This document shows, piece by piece, positions 33,920 to 43,458 of a stretch of 64,000 nt of DNA (position 1 is the first letter of the stretch; the number at the start of each line of letters is the position of its first letter). The translations under genes and the position numbers were made by a program. The notes under the pieces were generated by a model, which did not search any database, was not told the DNA's origin, and saw only the letters and a program-made list of their open reading frames with translations. The DNA is from Massospora cicadina (taxonomy: Eukaryota > Entomophthoromycota > Entomophthoromycetes > Entomophthorales > Entomophthoraceae): contig JAKSZP010010595.1 of the NCBI GenBank assembly GCA_022478985.1, forward strand, positions 124,001 through 188,000. Direction: 5' to 3'.

Positions 33920-35955
33920 ACTTTTCATTACTCTTATAGTTTTGATTTTGAGTGAGACTGTCAAAAGCCTACCATAAGATCAAAACCCCTATCTTCACAA
34001 CTTTATATAATCCTCAAAAGTGATATCAGCCTTTTCTTCCCGCTCAAAAACATATTTGAGCAAATTTAAAACTACAAAAGAACTAAACAATACTGAAAAT
34101 GACAAACAGCAAACCACCAATGTTCTCAGCCCAACCGCCTGCTGCTCCAAAATGGGTCAGCAGCGAAACCCCCTAGCATCTTCCGCCCAGCGGGGAAACG
34201 CTTTCAAACTAGATTGACAAGCTCCCCAATTCCTTGGGTCAATACATTCCCCCCAAGGATCTCGCCCTCCACCTTGCACATTCTCAAATGGTACCTCATA
34301 GCCCCATTGTGATCCCCCAAAGCATGATACAATTCAGCCTCTGGGTCAAATATGGCAACTTATTCCCCTACAATGACAAACAGATAATAGATTTAGTCCA
34401 GGCGCTTATGCAGCCTACAGGCCTTATTGACTTCCGTCCCTACAAGGGATACTTCAACCTCAGCTTCACTTGCGAAGTATATGCTGCAATTGCAGCCAAC
34501 ATTCCTCTGGTGTTTCAGGAAACCTATATCTTAACCACTGGGACCAAGTTGCCTGATGACACCACTTTTGTTGTTCAATTTGCAGGCCCCTCACCCACCT
34601 CCCCCTGAAACTTTATACAATGAAACAATAGCTGGGTTGTCAATATATGGCGCTGACCCTAAATTACAATTTTTGGTACCTAACAAAGCCAACTGACTAG
34701 TGGGCCCTTGCGCCTTTGCAACCATACACCCAAAATCAAATGAAATTGACATTTTGATTCCCCCTCGCACCATTGTCCCCTCTGTCCCTGACCACCCTTT
34801 CTGTACCAGAGTAGATAAGAGGCTCACGATCAGCCCCATTTGTTTAGACCTGGACCACTCCAAGTGGTGCTGCCCCACCATGCCTGAGATGGAGCCCAGA
34901 TGCTCGACTCCCCCATGATACTCCCATAGTTGACATAAGAACTTTTTTTTAATGGGTCACAATCCTCCCTCTCCCTCCACCCAAGATGGTAGATGCAACT
35001 GCCATGGATTCAATCAATAAGGAACCAACATGCCAAACCACCACTTTTACTCCAACTAATCAGGAGCCAGCATGGACCCTTAAATAAAAAAACCACCCAG
35101 CCACCCAAACCAGCCCACCCATTTTCCAATCAACCTATCATCTTCAAATTAAAATTCCTGGGATTATTTGGAGGAAGTTGATGATTTGAGAAATCTCATC
35201 CCCAACTCAGCCAAGGCCACAATTATCAAAATGTACCTAAAATCATAATATGTGGCTCTTTTCCTGACTCGTTGCTATGCTCTACACTCAGATGATAATG
35301 AATTCCAAAGTGACCACCAACTCACCAAAGAGGCTGTTGCCTCCCCTGATTGTCACCCCCTTTGAAAGGCTGTATAGAAATTAGTCGCAATCTTGGACAA
35401 GGGGGTACCCGCCCCTGTCCTTCCCCCATGCAACAAATTCATAAAAAAGAATTCCTCTGATTCCAACAAGTTTCCCACAAGGCAGTACAAAAAGTAGCGA
35501 TGGTAGCAAAATTTGGCCCCAAAACCCGCATTACTAGCAACAACATCGCCACCTTTACCATGCTACCCAAAGTTCGCCTAAAAGCTGAAAAAGCCCTTTC
35601 TGAATATATCACAACCCTCCTCATAGCTAAATTTGATCTTCCCGAGCCACTTTGCTATCTTGACCCCCATTTTGTGGATGTACCCACGCCCATGCTCTCA
35701 GCGCTCTGCTGAACACTCTCCACCATAGAGTAGGAAGATGAGCCTCCTGATCCCAACTCACCCCCACCATGGATGCTTAGCAGTTTACCACATCTGACCT
35801 GGTTGGTTACTTTTAGTTTAAATTTATTTTGATTCAGTTTTATTGATACGCTCATCTCTTTATGTTCATTTAAATTCTAGCGTAGTATAATTTTTGCTCC
35901 TCAGAGCTCGGTATTGTCCATCCCCTGGTTGGCTTTCCTCAGGTAACTAAAAGGG
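33920..35955 (+). mobile_element. H1: ORF1-only LINE relative
   Basis: A plus-strand insertion of about 2.0 kb that splits the Gyp-E protease, flanked by an imperfect 16-bp target duplication. It has an ORF1-type coding stretch (34099-34918 and beyond) but no endonuclease or RT. Its last 45 bases (GGTATTGTCCATCCCCTGGT, then TGGCTTTCC and an A-rich end) match the 3' terminus of Lin-2 and, less closely, Lin-3. The simplest reading is a half-LINE that carries ORF1 plus a LINE 3' end and was moved by the LINE machinery. An internal deletion of a full LINE is the alternative. Confidence 0.65.
34099..34918 (+). pseudogene. H1 ORF1-like protein, broken
   Basis: ATG at 34099 opens a frame (MTNSKPPMFSAQPPAAPK) with two stops before a 124-codon open part (34234-34608), then a frameshift to 34700-34918. 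Although the sequence is far from Lin-3 ORF1, the blocks occur in the same order: a PHS start (PHSPIVIP against PHSQPLSS), an RRM-like strand pattern (FRPYKGYFNLSFTCEVYAAI against APHSMLHGWLDLGIESKIAA), LSIYG-like text in the intermediate frame, VGPCAFATIHP against TGKAIAVLTP, and HPF followed by the knuckle. The knuckle codons at 34841, 34856 and 34871 give C-x4-H-x4-C; the first Cys of the CX2C pair (34832) is Ser. A further Pro/Asn-rich region continues to about 35800 in broken frames. Role inferred: nucleic-acid-binding ORF1 protein. Confidence 0.6.
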
Positions 35956-35971
35956 ATCATGACCAATTTAA
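35956..35971. repeat. Target duplication of H1, right copy
   Basis: Partner of 33904-33919. Confidence 0.65.
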
Positions 35972-36040
35972 TGCTGACATTGTTGATAGGCGATTTACTA
36001 TCAATTATAGCCATAAAATTACCCTTATTCACCAATATAT
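35972..36040 (-). pseudogene. Gyp-E protease active-site region
   Basis: Minus strand NKGNFMAIIDSKSPINNVS. Compared with AILDTGSPVNVIS of Gyp-B, the D-S/T-G triplet is D-S-K: the catalytic Asp remains but the invariant Gly is Lys. The frame runs into the H1 insertion point. Confidence 0.75.
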
Positions 36041-37702
36041 GCACATAAATTCAGTTTGAGTTTCATAAAAGTTAATTAAGTGAATATTGTGAAGGTTGTT
36101 ATGTTCTAAGTGGGACTTAAAACTCAGGCACATTTCTGGAAAACTTTCTTCCAAAGTCTTCATTGGGAAAGCCACTTGTATGTCATGTAGAGAGAGCAGG
36201 TCAGAGGAACATTTGGGATGGCAGTTTATCCCTTGATTGACGATCTGTTTGTCATAGGGTTTTTTTACTTCACCCTGAGCTTCTTCAGTGACTTCTGACT
36301 GCTTTTTCTTTTACCTTAGCTTTTATAGTAATCAAGGTGACATCATCAACCACAAAGTGATGTAAGTTATTTTCAGTCATCTCATTAGCCAAAAAAGCTT
36401 TCCTGGGTCAGATGGAATGTGTGGTAGAACATTGGTGGAGATTGAGCATTAGACATCTACTACACTGCTCTTTTCCCGCCTTTTCCTCATTATTAACCTT
36501 CAAGCCTCATTCACCTCAGGTTTCTTGTTTGACCGTTTATAGCATTGACTGGCAAAATGTCCCTTTTTACCACAATTGTAACATGTTGTTGGCCCTGGTT
36601 GCTATTGCCTTTTTAGTTTGCCTGGTGAGTATTCTTACCTTAATTAGTCAAATTAGTATTTTTGGGATTAAAAATTGGAATTTTGGCTATTCTCTGGGCT
36701 GATTAAGGGCATCAAAGCTACTAGTGCATTTTCTTAGGTAACCTGTGATTTCTAAAGCTCCCATGGTACGATTGAAGGCTGGAACTATAACACGCTGCAA
36801 GTCACAATATGGCTTAGCCATTTTCTCCATGGTAATTGTTGCATCAAATCAGGTCATGGTTTTTGTCCTGAGTAGGACTTGAACCTCATGATAGAACCTA
36901 TATGCAAAGTCTCTAAAAAGTCTCATTTCTTTAAAATTTGATAATAATGAGATCAGTTTTTCAGGCTGATAGCTTTTTGGGCCCTCAAAATTGCTTTATC
37001 ACTGTGCTCTTTTCATCCATATTGAACCAATTGTGCCTAATAGGTATAACGATGTCAACACTATTTGAATCCATGAAATTTAATATGAGTCATCAGCTTT
37101 GCATGATCAGATGCTCCTTGCATGGTCTTTTCAATTATCTTGAGGAATAAATATAAATTCTCATCTCTGTTAAATTTCAGAAATTTTAGGGTTTTTAAGT
37201 CATCACGCCCAGATTCAATCAAAGGAGTCGCACAATGCCTAAAACTGAAATGCCCTTGGAAATCCTCTGTTAAATTGGGCCATGTTCTGGATAGGTGTTA
37301 CTGGAGTCAGGATTGAGGCTAAGATTCTAGGCAGGGAACGAAAATCTAAAAATCTGTTTTAGCATCTGTCAATCCCTGATGACTTGGCTTTATAAAATTG
37401 TTCTGAACTTCTAGATTCAAGTTCTTAAATTTTGGTCTTAGGCAATTTTTAGAAATCATTTTCATCCCTAGTATCTGGGGCTTCCACTACTTTCCCCCAT
37501 CATGGTCCAGTTAAAAATAGACATATTTTCTCCTTAAAGTATCAATCCCTATTCTAAAACTATAACATTATTTTCAGTATATGACTTGAAAAGTAAAATA
37601 ATTTTGAGAAAATTATGTCAGATCATCTACATAAGCATTTTTCATGGATAGATGGGTTTGGAGCTCCTGTCTCTCTTGAAGAGCTCAACATTCTTAGTAT
37701 GC
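36041..37702 (-). pseudogene. Gyp-E gag with CCHC knuckle, broken
   Basis: Minus-strand gag. The nucleocapsid zinc knuckle is intact: CYNCGKKGHFASQC (about 36545-36590), a CX2CX4HX4C that packages element RNA. Upstream (37330-36700) are capsid-like pieces such as KTLKFLKFNRDENLYLFLKI, with stops. Downstream (36040-36450) is a lysine/serine-rich stretch before protease. The gene breaks off at 37702 where Lin-3 is inserted. Confidence 0.8.
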
Positions 37703-37719
37703 ATATATGATAATATTGT
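37703..37719. repeat. Target duplication of Lin-3, left copy
   Basis: ATATATGATAATATTGT, identical to 43025-43041. Confidence 0.95.
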
Positions 37720-37749
37720 AAAAAAAATAAAAAAAAACTTTTCTTTCTC

Positions 37750-37769
37750 GTTGCAAACACTTTTGCAAC
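37750..37769 (+). promoter_or_regulatory. Lin-3 5' terminal hairpin
   Basis: GTTGCAAA-CACT-TTTGCAAC: a perfect 8-bp inverted repeat with a 4-base loop, about 15 bases after the CTTTTCTTTCTC start. Conserved in all of Lin-1, 3, 4 and 5. Confidence 0.7.
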
Positions 37770-37829
37770 CCATTCAATTCAAGACTAAATCTAGTTTGAT
37801 AATCTCATAGAGGGGATTATTCTGCACCC

Positions 37830-39020
37830 ATGTCTGGGAGCAGTTGGGCAAGCAAGGCAAGAGGAGCAGGCGGAAGGCCCGCGGCCTCTAACGTTCAAAA
37901 ACGCCCCGGAGAAACTGGCAAAATAGAAAAAAATCTAAAAAAACCGGCGGTCACAATTTTCCCAGAGATACTCGCGTGGCAAGCACGATGCAACCAGTAT
38001 ATCAATACGCCACATTCCCAGCCACTTTCATCGGTGGAATTTGGAGTCTGTGTGTATCTGGACATTCAAAAAATGGCCCTATGGGAAAAATTTTATGAAG
38101 ATGTACACAAAATTTTCCCAACCGCAGTGTACGTTGCACCTCACTCCATGTTGCATGGTTGGCTGGACCTAGGTATTGAAAGTAAAATAGCTGCAGACGA
38201 GGCTGCAGCGGTGCGCGTAGTGGTCAACCTCCCTGAAGGGCAACGGGTCGTCAAAACTAAATGCACCAGATGGACAAAATCAAACCAAATTTTCCTCACG
38301 TTTGACTTTTTGCCTACTACGGTAAAACGTGACATTTTGGAGCAACACCTGAAAGATGGTCTCACCATATATGGCAAAATACAATCTTTCGAAATGCAAC
38401 ATTTCATGCTGATGCCACACCTGTGCACCGGCAAAGCCATCGCAGTTCTGACCCCAACTGAGGAGATCGCGAAGGACCTAACCCAGATCCCGCACTCCAC
38501 CTTTATTGATATCGCAGGGCACACCACCCACCCATTCCGGGTAACCGTGGACAGCGCGCCCCCCATTTGCACCCACTGTGACGCGTTCAGCCATAAGGCA
38601 CACGCGTGCCCCATTAAAAAGGGCGTTACATTCCAAGAGCACCCCTCGGCGGCCATGGCCAGCGGAGAGGCGCACTACAAACCAACCGCAAGCACCAAAG
38701 AGGCTTTCCTGTGGGGAGCACAAGGCTGCTACCTATTGGTAAAGCCCATCTCCCCACAGGAGCGGAAGAAGGCCAAGCAGGCCCATAGGGCCGCAGCCAA
38801 GGAAGCAGCCAAGGTCACCACCACCATCCCATACTCACAACGCCAGGAGGACATGGAGACCTTCGCAGCGGAAGCAACTCAGGAATCCATCACCCAATCA
38901 GATTGGGAGGCCCAAGCCGAACAGGCCACTCAATCTGAGGATCTGATGGGAGATACAATCTCACCCAATCGCTGCACCCAAGCCCCAGTTGAAACTGACT
39001 TGGGGCCTATCCCAACTTGA
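37830..39020 (+). CDS. Lin-3 ORF1: CCHC nucleic-acid-binding protein
   Basis: A 396-codon open frame starting MSGSSWASKARGAGGRP, the start shared with Lin-4 (48579). A basic N-terminus is followed by a possible RRM-like region (residues about 60-210, with APHSMLHGWLDLG, TKCTRWTKSNQIFLTFDF and LMPHLCTGKAIAVLTP), then a CX2CX4HX4C zinc knuckle (ICTHCDAFSHKAHACP; Cys247, Cys250, His255, Cys260), then an Ala/Glu/Lys-rich tail. LINE ORF1 proteins bind the element RNA and accompany it to the target. The stop at 39020 (after GPIPT) is probably premature: Lin-4 continues from the same point with EKILLTRSMV, and in Lin-3 the matching sequence runs on in another frame to VRWGKLSL, whose stop overlaps the ORF2 start. 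This is the longest open frame in the window. Confidence 0.85.
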   Translation: MSGSSWASKARGAGGRPAASNVQKRPGETGKIEKNLKKPAVTIFPEILAWQARCNQYINTPHSQPLSSVEFGVCVYLDIQKMALWEKFYEDVHKIFPTAVYVAPHSMLHGWLDLGIESKIAADEAAAVRVVVNLPEGQRVVKTKCTRWTKSNQIFLTFDFLPTTVKRDILEQHLKDGLTIYGKIQSFEMQHFMLMPHLCTGKAIAVLTPTEEIAKDLTQIPHSTFIDIAGHTTHPFRVTVDSAPPICTHCDAFSHKAHACPIKKGVTFQEHPSAAMASGEAHYKPTASTKEAFLWGAQGCYLLVKPISPQERKKAKQAHRAAAKEAAKVTTTIPYSQRQEDMETFAAEATQESITQSDWEAQAEQATQSEDLMGDTISPNRCTQAPVETDLGPIPT

Positions 39021-39232
39021 AATTTTTTTTGACCCGCTCAATGGTGCACCAAACTTATCCGCACCGCAAAAAAAATTCGTCCAACGTCAGGAAAACAAAA
39101 AGCGAAGGCCAAAGCCAACGCGACTCTTTCCACAAAAATTAACAAAAACCCTGATAGCGTTGCTGCTAATACCCGCGCTGCTGTGAAAGCCCGTGGGGAC
39201 CTGAAGAGGCTGGGTGGGCCGGGGCCCCCCCT

Positions 39233-39247
39233 CGCACCTAAGGTGCG
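39233..39247 (+). promoter_or_regulatory. Lin-3 palindrome before ORF2 ATG
   Basis: CGCACCT-A-AGGTGCG, 7-bp arms around one A, ending exactly at the base before the ORF2 ATG (39248). The distal ORF1 frame runs through it and ends at TAG, 39267-39269, 22 bases into ORF2. Placement suggests a role in translation of ORF2 (reinitiation or frameshifting); this is inference. Confidence 0.6.
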
Positions 39248-42200
39248 ATGGGGGAAACTTTCACTCTAGGGATGCTGAATATTGCCGGACTCAAGGCCTC
39301 CCCATCCCGGGCTAGGAAACTGAGTTTTTTACAAAATAATTTACCCGTGGATATCCTGGCCATCCAGGAAACCCACTGTCCACGAGGTTCTGAGGATGCT
39401 TGGAAAACAATGCTCCTGCCATCCCTATCCTTTTGGTCGAAGCACTGTGGGGTGCTAATTTGGAAAAACAATTTTTTCAAATTTACATCTTCAGAAACAT
39501 TCCTAAAAATTTTCAAGTGCTCGTTGTCACCTTCTCATGGGCTGATGTTGCACACACAATAGTCAACATTTACGCCCCAAACGGTGCACAAGAGCGTCAG
39601 GAATTTTTCAAGTCGGTCAAATCCCTCCCGCTACCCCCCAATTCTTTCCTAATTGGTGACATGAACTGTTGGCTAACCTCACCAACGGACCGGTGGCCAC
39701 CCTCACCCCACGCCCCACAGGGTCACGTAGAACTACGCGTTCTAAAAGCCACCCTTGGGTTAATGGATGCACTGCTGCAACATGCCCCACTGCTTGAAAA
39801 CATGACGCGTCCCCACATCCACAACGGCCAATTAAGGTCCATGACCCGCATTGACCTTATTCTAGCACTGGCAAAATTCCAACCCCACATCTCCCACTTC
39901 AAAACAACGAAAATGGAATTCTCTGACCACCAACTGGTCTCGATAACATACCACTTACCTGTCACAGTTGCAAAGGCTCCACATTGGTGCAAAATCCGCC
40001 CCCCAGAGCTTGCGTCGCCAGGATTTTCCACGTGGGTGGAAGAGGCAACTTTGGCAAAATTGTTTGTTGCACCATTTTGTGCGGACCCCATTTCCACATG
40101 GGCAACTTTCAAAAAAGACACCATCCGCCACTATTGACATCTCTCATCCAGACGCTCACGAGCCACATCGGCGGTTATATTGCATGCGCTGGTGGAATTG
40201 GCTCACTTGGAGTCCAACATTCCAGCCTCAGGATATAGCCCTGCATGGGGCCAGAAGTGGGTGGAGGCAGCAGCCCACCTCAACGCACTTGAAAGGCAAC
40301 ACAAAAATCGGGTTTGTGTCCAATACAGGGCCACACGCATCACTAAAGGCGACAAGTGCACCGCATACTTCTTCAAAAAAATTTTTGCACCATGCCAGAG
40401 TGTGGCCTGCACACAGGTGCGAAGATCGGATAATTCTATCATGGACACACTGACCAAAGTAGCAATCGAAATGCAAAGATATTACTCCAAGTTATACCAA
40501 GCCAAACCAATTCAGCCAGCCGAAATGGCGGAATTTCTTGACAGAGCTCATATCTGCACCATTTTCCAATACCCAGAAATAATGAATTTAATTACTCCAA
40601 ACGAATTATGGACTACCATTCGTGGTGCGCCAAACTGAAAATGCCCAGGCCCAGATGGCATTCCATATGTTTTCTACAAAAAATATTTTAAATACATATC
40701 CCCATTGCTGCTAGCCTCACTCAACCTAAGCCTGTTGGAAATGCGCCTCCTACCAGGAGGACATGAGGCTTTTACAGTCACACTCTTCATAAAGGGGATA
40801 GGCTAGACTTAGCCAACATGCGCCCCATTTCTCTAACAAACACAGACACCAAAATTTTAACAAAAATCATGGCTAACCGTTTAGGGACTGTAGCATCTGC
40901 CACCATCTCTCCAGAACAATTCAGTTTCATCCCCAGAAGGTCGATTTGGGATAACGTGCACTCTATGGCTAATGTGTGTCAGTCCACAGCCTCTGGGGCA
41001 CTTGTATTCTTGGACCAACAAAAGGCCTATGATAGAGTAAACTGGGAATACCTTAGGGCTTGCCTCCAACAATTCCGCTTACCTCCCTGCTTCATTAACT
41101 GGGTGATGCTGCTCACGGAATCTGCAACAATGGCTGTGCGTGGCCCAGGTTTCCTAACGGAAGTAGTCCATCCTCAAAGGGGCCTGCGACAAGGGGACCC
41201 CCTGAGCCCACTCTTATACAATTTCAGCCTTGACCCACTACTGCGAAATGTGAATGCCCAACTCACTGGGGTCCATGTGCCAGGCCAAACCCCAGTCAAG
41301 ATGATGGCATTTGCAGATGATTGCGTGGTGGGGGTGTCTAATAATAAAGATGCACGCGCGCTTGAAGCCCTCATACAGGAATATTCCCGGGTAAGCAACG
41401 CGGCACTGAACGCCTCCAAAACCGAAATCATCCTCCTTGGTCAGTTTCAGAACTGCTGGGCCCCAGCAAGTAGTTCCCAACCCAGCCCAGCTGCTCGCCC
41501 AAGTCCACGCCTTACTAACTCAAAACACACCGCTCCACTGGTGCTCCCCTTTGTGCCGCGACCTACCATAGGACCGGTACGCCATCTGGGCGTGTGGTTG
41601 GAGGCAGGAGGATACGCGTCAGCAGTAATGGAGGGCCATATACTGGACAACGTGACGAAGCGAATCGCCTCTCTCAGAGCCCACCCTACTACCCTCACTG
41701 GCAGGGTTGTTCTTGCCAACTCTATGCTCCTATCCAAAGTCTGGTTTGGAGCCCACGCCATCCCCTTCTCCCCAAGCTTCTTCAAATCCTTGTATGCTTT
41801 GCTACAAGGTTGGCTTTGTCAGGCCGCCCTCCACCAGTACGGCTAGAGGTCATGTTTGGCCCTCATCATAATGGTGCCATGGGCCTACTTGACTTCAAAG
41901 CCCATGCCGCCAAGATCCTAGGCACCTGGATTGCGGCCGTCACTGCTCCTACACTCCCATCCCAACACTGGTCCCGCGCGGCCCGCTCCAACTTCTCCCG
42001 AGCCTTGGGCCTCAACAATCCATCAAACCCCCACTCCCTGATGAAATACCTCGCATCACACACATCAGCCACAGGTCCTCACGGGACCAAAACCCACTAC
42101 AAACGAATCCTACTCTCCATGCGAAGCGCAGAATGGAGAATTCGTATTAGTGGACATACAACCCGAAGAGGCCGCCCCTCTCCTCAGTTCACACAAGAGG

Positions 42201-42876
42201 TACAGGGGCTACCCATCCATGATGGCGTGATCCCCATTCGACCCCAAGTCCTATCCAGGGTGGACTACCTGGACATGATGGACATCCCTTATTCCACTGA
42301 GACCCAAAAGACTATCTGGAAATACGCACACACCATCCTCTGTTGCAGCCTCAAGTCCGTTCCCATGTGTGGCGCTGCCTGAGGCGGGTGTATTGTACAG
42401 CTGAGCGCTCTAATGCTTTACACTCATCCTGTGTCGTGTGTGGCCAGTATGGAACGCTGTTTCACCGCCTGGAGAAGTGCCCACCTCTAAAGTAATATGG
42501 CGCGAAGTCCAACGTCTGCTAGGCCAGGATCAAACACATCCCTTCAGTCTGTCAAGAGATATGTTTGCTTCATCAATGGCCTCCCCTCCCACCCTCCCTT
42601 CGTGCTCTGGTGGTTGCAATCGCCATGTGGACTATCCACACGATTGTCTTAAATGCCATCGCCGGATCCATCCCCACCCTCCCTGAAGCTGTCCACAGAT
42701 TCCAGTCTCATTTGGTGGATCACTTTCAAGCGTGGATGTTTGGATATCTCCCACCACGTCGCCGGCAGCTGGTCTCCACCTGGTTCCCAGTCTGGTTCAT
42801 CAAATCAGACCCCTTCCTCCACACGTGCTCAATAGTGGCTACGCCCCCTACACACGTTCCCTCCCCCTTCTCATAA
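39248..42876 (+). pseudogene. Lin-3 ORF2: endonuclease-RT, frameshifted
   Basis: ORF2 nicks chromosomal DNA and reverse-transcribes the element at the nick. Starts MGETFTLGMLNIAGLK. Endonuclease (39248-39950): DILAIQETHC (catalytic E), GDMNCW (D, N), RIDLIL and SDHQLV, with a frameshift near 39500. Linker (40180-40638): AHLESNIPASGYSPAWGQ, ending at a stop after IRGAPN, then CPGPDGIPY. RT (40818-41846, 342 codons): MRPISLTNTDTK, GALVFLDQQKAYDRV, RGLRQGDPLSPLLYNF and AFADDC with the catalytic DD at residues 167-168 of this frame. After another frame change: VMFGPHH and LSRVDYLDMMDIPY; then the CVVCGQYGTLFHRLEKCPP zinc motif and WTIHTIVLNAIAG to the stop. At least four frame breaks. No RNase H domain was seen, which fits an L1-like clade. 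Confidence 0.9.
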
Positions 42877-42939
42877 GTGGCGTTCCCGCTGGCAACAAGA
42901 GATAGCATCGCTTCTCTGGGGTGCCTCACCTGGTACTGA

Positions 42940-43024
42940 GTTTTGTCTCGTCTAAGTCATATTTAGAAGTGTCCGTCCCATGGTCGGCCTTCCCCACAAT
43001 AAATTTAAAATTTAAAAATTTAAA
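42940..43024 (+). other. Lin-3 3' terminus
   Basis: GTCCGTCCCATGGTCGGCC, TTCCCCAC, AATAAA, then AATTTAAAATTTAAA-type repeats up to the target duplication. The terminal box is shared with Lin-1, Lin-2, Lin-4 and H1, and is the likely recognition site of the LINE RT. The tail is a short A/T-repeat rather than plain poly(A). Confidence 0.7.
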
Positions 43025-43041
43025 ATATATGATAATATTGT
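43025..43041. repeat. Target duplication of Lin-3, right copy
   Basis: Identical to 37703-37719. Confidence 0.95.
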
Positions 43042-43390
43042 CCAAAGTTTTGAGAATTCGTCATAGATTTAATCAAAGTCTTTCTCATTGTTAGGCCCAG
43101 CTTGTAGTGCTCAAGTTTTTTGATGTCTTTTGTAGAATACCCAGCTCAGTTTCTATTTATTTATCAAAACAAACTTGCATCGCTTCTAGATCCAGATGAT
43201 TCCTGTGAACAGAGGCGGCAACTTCAATCAGGAGTTCAGTTCAAAAAGATAGAGATTCTGAGTGGGTTTTCTAATTTCTTGCAGCACTTATTGACGTTTT
43301 GTACCCACTCATTGTCAATCCATTGTGAGCGAGGACTTAAGTTGCAACATTAGGAACATAATGTTAATCTGGTCACCCAGATAATTTAGT
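43042..43390 (-). other. Gyp-E gag/leader segment between Lin-3 and Lin-4
   Basis: A short piece of Gyp-E left between two LINE insertions. No identifiable domain. Its continuity with 37702 on one side and 48690 on the other is set by the two target duplications. Confidence 0.6.
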
Positions 43391-43404
43391 TTTTTACCAT
43401 TATT
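43391..43404. repeat. Target duplication of Lin-4, left copy
   Basis: TTTTTACCATTATT, identical to 48676-48689. Confidence 0.9.
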
Positions 43405-43458
43405 TTAAAATTTAGTGCGGGGAAGGCTGACCATGGGATGGACACTTCTGAATTTGAC

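Larger units (their letters stand above)
37720..43024 (+). mobile_element. Lin-3: best preserved full-length LINE
   Basis: A plus-strand L1-like LINE of about 5.3 kb with a perfect 17-bp target duplication. Order: A-rich 5' junction, 5'UTR with hairpin, ORF1 (37830), palindrome, ORF2 (39248-42876), 3'UTR ending in repeated AAATTTAAA units. It interrupts Gyp-E gag. ORF1 is open for 396 codons; ORF2 has several frameshifts, so the copy is inactive as a whole. Its coding DNA is clearly richer in C and G than the surrounding Gyp-E sequence. Confidence 0.95.

Noticed and set aside
34234..34608. A host gene inside Gyp-E
   Set aside because: The 124-codon frame belongs to an insertion with target duplications and a LINE-type 3' end, and its block order matches LINE ORF1.
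38141..38723. Long minus-strand frames opposite Lin-3 ORF1 (38141-38656, 38478-38723)
   Set aside because: Antisense shadows of the conserved ORF1; they have no homologous frames with shared start and stop in Lin-4 or Lin-5.
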